Part shown: positions 13,398 to 16,923 of the stretch, piece by piece
How positions within the stretch are numbered: the first letter of the stretch is position 1
How the letters are laid out: every line of letters begins with the position of its first letter
From: an uncultured Anaerosporobacter sp.
Lineage (GTDB): Bacteria > Bacillota > Clostridia > Lachnospirales > Lachnospiraceae
Direction: 5' to 3'
Length of the DNA stretch: 16,923 bases
Assembly (NCBI GenBank): GCA_945787925.1
Contig: CALZJY010000009.1
Span: 1 to 16,923, forward strand
Position numbers and translations under genes: made by a program
The notes under the pieces: model-generated
Told to the model about the DNA's origin: nothing
Database searches by the model: none
Seen by the model: the letters and a program-made list of their open reading frames with translations, nothing else

Positions 13398-15767
13398 ATG
13401 AACAAAAAAGTAGAAAAAAAGTATACAATTGTAAATCTTGGCTGTGCGAACTGTGCAGCAAAAATGGAGAATGCAATGAACAAGGATATGCGAATTGCAT
13501 CTGCTTCGATTAATTATATGAAATCTGCATTACTAGTCTCTTACGAGCCAACTCATTTTTCCGATGAACAGGAGCTTTATGACTTACTAAATAGCTATGT
13601 ACGCAAATATGAAAATGAAGCGTATCTTGCTTTAGAACCGAGCAAGCCAAAACATGCTTCCACTCATGCTCATAGTGAGTCTTGTGGCTGTGGTTCCCAC
13701 AAACATACACATTCCCATGGCGAGTCTTGTGGCTGTGGTTCCCAGAAGCATACACATTCCCATGGCGACTCCTGTGGCTGCGGTTCCCAGAAGCATACAC
13801 ATTCCCATGGCGACTCCTGTGGCTGCAGTTCCCACAAACATACACATTCCCATTCTAAACATGGTCATGATCATAATCATGATCATGGGCTAAAAGACAA
13901 CTCCTTAAAGGGAATCTTAAAGACGATTGCCCCTTGGTTCTTAGGTATCATAATCAGCATGGTCGGAATTTCTTTTGTAGAAGATAAGACTGCAAGCCTT
14001 GTCCTTATCCTAATCGGATATGCCGTGCTTGGAAATGAAGTATTAATTAACAGCTTAAAAAATATACGTAGTGGTTCCATTTTTGATGAGAACTTCCTAA
14101 TGATTATTGCAACTGTAGGCGCGTTATATGTAGGTAGCTATACCGAAGCTCTCGCCGTATTATTGCTCTTCCAAATCGGCGAGCTGCTACAATCCCTTGC
14201 CGTTGACAAATCAAGAAAGAACCTTGCGGAGGCAATGAACTTAAAAGCATTATTTGCAACCGTGGAAACACGTAACGGCTTAAAACAACTTCCACCCGAA
14301 GAAGTAAACGTAGGTGATACAATCGTAGTAAAGCCTAGCGAAAAAGTTGCCCTAGACGGCATCGTAGTAGAAGGCACCTCCTTCCTTGATACTTCCTCCT
14401 TAACCGGGGAAAGCGTTCCACGTAAAGTAAGCGTAAAAGACGAAGTATTAAGCGGATGCATCAATGGTAACCAGACAATCAAAGTAAAGGTAACAAAGCC
14501 TTATGAAGAATCTACCGTAGCCAAGGTACTTGATCTTGTAGAAAATGCTAGCAACCGTAAATCTCCAACCGAAAACTTCATTACGAAGTTTGCAAGAGTT
14601 TATACTCCAATCGTCGTTCTTCTTGCAGTGATCATCGCGATCTTCCCTCCAATCATTACAGGAACGATGGACTTTAGCGAATGGATTTACCGTGCATGTA
14701 GCTTCTTAGTAGTTTCTTGTCCTTGTGCCTTGGTCATCTCCGTACCATTAGGATTCTTTGGCGGAATCGGATGTGCCTCTAAAAATGGCATCATCGTAAA
14801 AGGCAGCAACTATTTAGAAGGCCTTACTACCCTTAAGACAGTGGTATTTGATAAGACAGGAACGCTTACAAAAGGAAGCTTCCAAGTAAAAGAAGTAAAC
14901 ACAATTTCCTCTATGAGCAAAAACGAGCTTCTTGCTACTGCTGCCCTTTTAGAAAGCTATTCCACTCACCCAATTGCAACTTCCATCGTGGAAGCATATG
15001 CTGCAAAATCTTCAGCCAAACTAAACACTTCCTTAATGTTTAACTACAAAGAAGTCTCTGGTCATGGGGTACAGGCAGCAATCAACGGAGAAACTTACTA
15101 CCTTGGCAATAGGCGCTATATGGATAAGATCCATGCTTTCAACGTGCCATCTTCCATCGACACGATCGGTACGATCGCATACCTTGCAAAAGGCAAAGAA
15201 TGTATGGGATATCTGATCATCGCCGATGAAATCAAAGAAGATTCCAAAGCTACGATCCAGGAATTAAAGCAAAGAGGCATCAAGACAGTACTACTTACTG
15301 GCGATAGCAAGGCAGTCGCACAAAAAGTAGCAAACCACCTTGGCATCGATACGGTTTATGCCGAACTTCTTCCAACCGATAAAGTAACCAAATTAGAAGA
15401 AATCATGTCCCTTCAACCAGCAGGCGAAGCGACAAGCTTTGTTGGGGATGGCATCAACGATGCTCCTGTAATCGCTCGCTCCGATGTTGGTATGGCAATG
15501 GGCGGTGTCGGAAGTGATGCCGCGATCGAAGCCGCAGACGTCGTATTGATGACTGACGAACCTTCCAAGATTGCAAAAGCGATTGCGATTGGCTCCTATA
15601 CAAAGAAAATCGTAACTGCCAACATCATCTTTGCACTTGGAACAAAATTTGCCGTATTATTCCTGCTTGCATTCGGATACGGTAGCATGTGGTTAGCAAT
15701 CTTTGCGGATGTAGGAGTTTCCTTACTTGCGATCTTAAATTCCATCCGTACACTGAATATGAAATAA
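13398..15767 (+). CDS. cadA: Zn/Cd/Pb-translocating P1B-2-type ATPase with His-rich N-terminus
   Basis: This gene encodes a 789-residue membrane pump that exports divalent soft metals using ATP. Residues 1-75 form a heavy-metal-associated domain with GCANC (15-19). Residues 94-153 are four tandem His/Cys repeats, then KHGHDHNHDHG (154-164). The catalytic core has TGES (336-339), the membrane metal site CPC (441-443) in the CPC-x4-SxP context of P1B-2 pumps, the phosphorylation site DKTGT with Asp485, and GDGINDAP (683-690). The last helices contain TKFAVLF and FADVGVS, the Lys and Asp typical of ZntA/CadA. All catalytic motifs are intact. ATG at 13398 has AAGGAG 5 bases upstream; a GTG at 13392 overlaps that site and is less likely. 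Exact metal preference cannot be read from sequence, but the CadC partner favours Cd/Pb/Zn. Confidence 0.97.
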   Translation: MNKKVEKKYTIVNLGCANCAAKMENAMNKDMRIASASINYMKSALLVSYEPTHFSDEQELYDLLNSYVRKYENEAYLALEPSKPKHASTHAHSESCGCGSHKHTHSHGESCGCGSQKHTHSHGDSCGCGSQKHTHSHGDSCGCSSHKHTHSHSKHGHDHNHDHGLKDNSLKGILKTIAPWFLGIIISMVGISFVEDKTASLVLILIGYAVLGNEVLINSLKNIRSGSIFDENFLMIIATVGALYVGSYTEALAVLLLFQIGELLQSLAVDKSRKNLAEAMNLKALFATVETRNGLKQLPPEEVNVGDTIVVKPSEKVALDGIVVEGTSFLDTSSLTGESVPRKVSVKDEVLSGCINGNQTIKVKVTKPYEESTVAKVLDLVENASNRKSPTENFITKFARVYTPIVVLLAVIIAIFPPIITGTMDFSEWIYRACSFLVVSCPCALVISVPLGFFGGIGCASKNGIIVKGSNYLEGLTTLKTVVFDKTGTLTKGSFQVKEVNTISSMSKNELLATAALLESYSTHPIATSIVEAYAAKSSAKLNTSLMFNYKEVSGHGVQAAINGETYYLGNRRYMDKIHAFNVPSSIDTIGTIAYLAKGKECMGYLIIADEIKEDSKATIQELKQRGIKTVLLTGDSKAVAQKVANHLGIDTVYAELLPTDKVTKLEEIMSLQPAGEATSFVGDGINDAPVIARSDVGMAMGGVGSDAAIEAADVVLMTDEPSKIAKAIAIGSYTKKIVTANIIFALGTKFAVLFLLAFGYGSMWLAIFADVGVSLLAILNSIRTLNMK
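13677..13856 (+). repeat. Four tandem 45-bp repeats encoding His/Cys-rich metal-binding units
   Basis: Four in-frame units of 15 codons encode [ED]SCGC[GS]S[HQ]KHTHSH[GS] inside cadA. Neighbouring units differ at only a few bases, so the array looks like recent duplication and may vary in copy number. Each unit offers two cysteines and three or four histidines as possible metal ligands. Confidence 0.95.
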
Positions 15768-15783
15768 GTACTGATAGAACAAA

Positions 15784-15802
15784 GATTCTTCGCAATTTCC
15801 TA
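15784..15802 (+). repeat. Dispersed 19-base repeat, copy 2
   Basis: GATTCTTCGCAATTTCCTA differs from the copy at 12188-12206 at one base. It sits between the cadA stop and its terminator. Confidence 0.55.
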
Positions 15803-15809
15803 TTCAACA

Positions 15810-15840
15810 AAAAGGCTGGCACCTTCGGTGCCAGCCTTTT
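15810..15840. terminator. Intrinsic terminator of cadA, probably bidirectional
   Basis: AAAAGGCTGGCACC (15810-15823) pairs perfectly with GGTGCCAGCCTTTT (15827-15840) across TTC. The A-run on the left also allows termination of the minus-strand Nudix transcript. Confidence 0.93.
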
Positions 15841-15869
15841 CGTATCTAAGTGTCTAGTGTCTATATTTC

Positions 15870-15998
15870 CTATATATCAAGCAGATCTTCACGACCTAGC
15901 TCTATCAGCATTTGTCTGACTTCTTCTTTTACCTCGATTGGTACTTCCTCATACGTTCGTCTTCCTTTTAGGATTAATCGTACATACCCTAGTGCTAT
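15870..15998 (-). pseudogene. 42-codon CD1375-like reading frame lacking a standard start codon
   Basis: The minus-strand frame reads ALGYVRLILKGRRTYEEVP (residues 2-20) and continues IEVKEEVRQMLIELGRED before a TAG stop at 15870-15872. The pattern of a Y-x2-LI-x-KG-[KR]-[KR]-T-[FY]-x2-VP segment followed by a short amphipathic helix resembles the small CD1375 family of Clostridia, whose members are about this length and begin Met-Ala. In the expected start position the codon is ATA, preceded by AGGTGG at 9 bases; an in-frame TGA lies three codons upstream and the next ATG is inside the helix. It is therefore either a gene with an ATA start, a recently inactivated gene, or a sequence error. 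The function of the family is unknown to me. It lies 66 bases downstream of the Nudix gene. Confidence 0.5.
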
Positions 15999-16064
15999 AC
16001 TCTCTCACCACCTGTCTCGTATGCTAGTTAGAGTATTGCCACTCCTTAGTAAGATATACGTGAT

Positions 16065-16763
16065 TTACGAAAAAAGTACGCGTTCTAACGCATTTATAAG
16101 GATCTTCGCATGATCGAAGGCTAGTCCGTGATTCTTAACAATCTCATAATGCCGTTCCTTGATTCCCTTCTTTTTCTCTGTGACAGCTACGATAGAGGTA
16201 CAGGCAATCCCTGCCTCCTTGTTTGTAAGGGTTAACTCATACGTCTGGATACGCTCTTCTTGCGTATTTTGTGTATTCACTAGGTTTACGTTCACTTCCG
16301 CAAATGCGGCCTCTTTGGCATCGTCTCCTGCCGTTACGGCAGTCTCTTTCTCTAAATAGGCAAGATAGGATACTGTAATGATTCTACCTCTTGGATCACG
16401 GTCTGGATCTCCCCATGTATGTAGCTGTACCACGGAAACATCCTTTACTCCTGTCTCCTCATATAATTCCCTTGCAGCAGATTCCTCTAATGATTCCTCC
16501 ATCTCTGCAAATCCGCCAGGAAGCGCCCACCATCCGATGCAAGGATGATTCCTTCTCTTGATCAACAATACCTGCAATCCCGTATTATTGCTTGTAGGAT
16601 CTACCCTTTCCTTTTCCTGTAACACGACGATATCTGCGGTTACTGAAGGGGATTTGTATTTATAAGGATCATATGCTACTAAGAATTCTTCTAACGATTT
16701 CCCGTTCTCATCTTTCGTTCCATCCCCTAAAAATTCTCTATAATTTGACTGTAATGCGGTCAT
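16065..16763 (-). CDS. Nudix hydrolase, ADP-ribose pyrophosphatase-like
   Basis: This gene encodes a 232-residue soluble enzyme expected to cleave a nucleoside diphosphate linked to another group. The Nudix box is complete: Gly84, Glu90, then REL-x-EE-x-GV (98-106) as in GX5EX7REUXEEXGU, preceded by WWALPGGF (78-85). The following WGDPDRDPRGRIITVSYLA (117-135) is typical of the ADP-ribose pyrophosphatase/NrtR-like branch. The C-terminal region (about 140-232) lacks an obvious winged helix of NrtR type, though the stretch GIKERHYEIVKNHGLAFDHAKILINALERV (about 199-229) is like the end of related proteins, so a regulatory role is not excluded. The ATG at 16763 follows AAGGAGG at 7 bases. The substrate is inferred from family pattern only. 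Confidence 0.9.
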   Translation of the reverse strand: MTALQSNYREFLGDGTKDENGKSLEEFLVAYDPYKYKSPSVTADIVVLQEKERVDPTSNNTGLQVLLIKRRNHPCIGWWALPGGFAEMEESLEESAARELYEETGVKDVSVVQLHTWGDPDRDPRGRIITVSYLAYLEKETAVTAGDDAKEAAFAEVNVNLVNTQNTQEERIQTYELTLTNKEAGIACTSIVAVTEKKKGIKERHYEIVKNHGLAFDHAKILINALERVLFS

Positions 16764-16798
16764 TCTTCTTTCCTCCTTTTCCGCCTAATTCCTGCTAC

Positions 16799-16828
16799 TT
16801 GCAAGCTTATTCCTTATTATACTATAAT
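16799..16828 (+). promoter_or_regulatory. Probable promoter of the gene starting at 16879
   Basis: TTGCAA (16799-16804), 18 bases, TATAAT (16823-16828). The -10 lies inside the 10-bp palindrome 16811-16833. Confidence 0.55.
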
Positions 16829-16833
16829 AAGGA
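16811..16833. repeat. 10-bp palindrome containing divergent -10 boxes
   Basis: TCCTTATTAT (16811-16820) and ATAATAAGGA (16824-16833) flank ACT. Each arm holds part of a TATAAT, one per strand. It lies between the Nudix gene and the gene starting at 16879 and could be an operator for both. Confidence 0.6.
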
Positions 16834-16844
16834 TACCGCGTTAA
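16816..16844 (-). promoter_or_regulatory. Probable promoter of the Nudix gene
   Basis: On the minus strand, TTAACG (16839-16844), 17 bases, TATAAT (16816-16821). The -35 matches at 4 of 6 positions; the -10 is perfect and lies in the palindrome. Confidence 0.5.
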
Positions 16845-16878
16845 GTAATATTCACGTCGAAACTTGGAGGTTACAAAG

Positions 16879-16923
16879 ATGAACGGTTCCCATGAAAAGT
16901 ACATACGATTTATCGAAGAATTA
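16879..16923 (+). CDS. Start of an unidentified gene, cut by the window edge
   Basis: Fifteen codons beginning MNGSHEKYIRFIEEL are visible, with a good GGAGG ribosome site 8 bases before the ATG and a promoter upstream. Too little is present to name a family. Confidence 0.6.
   Translation, partial: MNGSHEKYIRFIEEL

Noticed and set aside
13677..13856. Regular direct repeats that could suggest a CRISPR array
   Set aside because: The repeats are contiguous, with no spacers, and keep the cadA frame throughout.
13632..13886. Minus-strand frame rich in Met-Ile and Gly-Met repeats
   Set aside because: It is the antisense of the His-rich repeat array of cadA; its repeats are a by-product of the coding repeats and there is no ribosome site.

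Overview
The window looks like chromosome of a spore-forming, flagellated, Gram-positive anaerobe of the Clostridia, most likely family Lachnospiraceae. The reasons are a moderately AT-rich sequence with strong GGAGG-type ribosome sites, a bofA sporulation gene, a Clostridia-style Tad pilus cluster starting with a DUF5702-like protein, and a flagellin/FliS/FliK-like cluster with a sigma-D-type promoter. This placement comes from protein character only and is not a species call.

Layout. (1) Positions 1-5526, minus strand: a tad (type IVb, Flp) pilus operon. Read from right to left it encodes a prepilin peptidase, a TadZ/CpaE-like protein with a degenerate P-loop, the CpaF/TadA ATPase, TadB and TadC platform proteins (TadC carries a large extracytoplasmic Ig-like insert), a small Flp-type pilin, and the start of a DUF5702-like pseudopilin/TadE-like protein that runs off the left edge. 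bofA (5583-5852) lies just upstream in the same direction and may be transcribed with it. (2) 6123-6338: a plus-strand DUF2508 (YaaL-like) gene diverging from bofA, followed by a strong bidirectional terminator. (3) 6426-11529, minus strand: fliS-like, flagellin, and a very large FliK-like (probably DUF6240-type) protein, behind a candidate sigma-D promoter at 11566-11594. (4) 11713-12156: dtd, the D-aminoacyl-tRNA deacylase, with its own promoter and terminators. (5) 12391-12852: an unrecognised 153-residue protein transcribed away from (6) 13011-15767, a cadC-type metal-sensing ArsR repressor and a Zn/Cd/Pb P1B-2 ATPase whose N-terminus has an HMA domain and four tandem 15-residue His/Cys repeats. 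The two promoters overlap at their -35 boxes, and an SmtB/ArsR-like operator covers the cad start site. (7) 15870-16763, minus strand: a Nudix hydrolase and, downstream, a 42-codon CD1375-like reading frame with no standard start codon. (8) 16879 to the end: the first 15 codons of a new plus-strand gene.

How it fits together: the tad genes make and export a thin surface pilus; the flagellin cluster supplies filament protein, its chaperone and a hook-length/export-type partner; cadC-cadA is a self-contained metal-efflux operon. No CRISPR array, insertion sequence, prophage or RNA gene was seen. I did not find a clearly new multi-gene system. The least explained points are the Ig-like insert in TadC, the bofA/tad linkage with its inverted DUF2508 neighbour, a Cys-containing flagellin, the unknown gene facing the cad operon, and the small ORF without a normal start.
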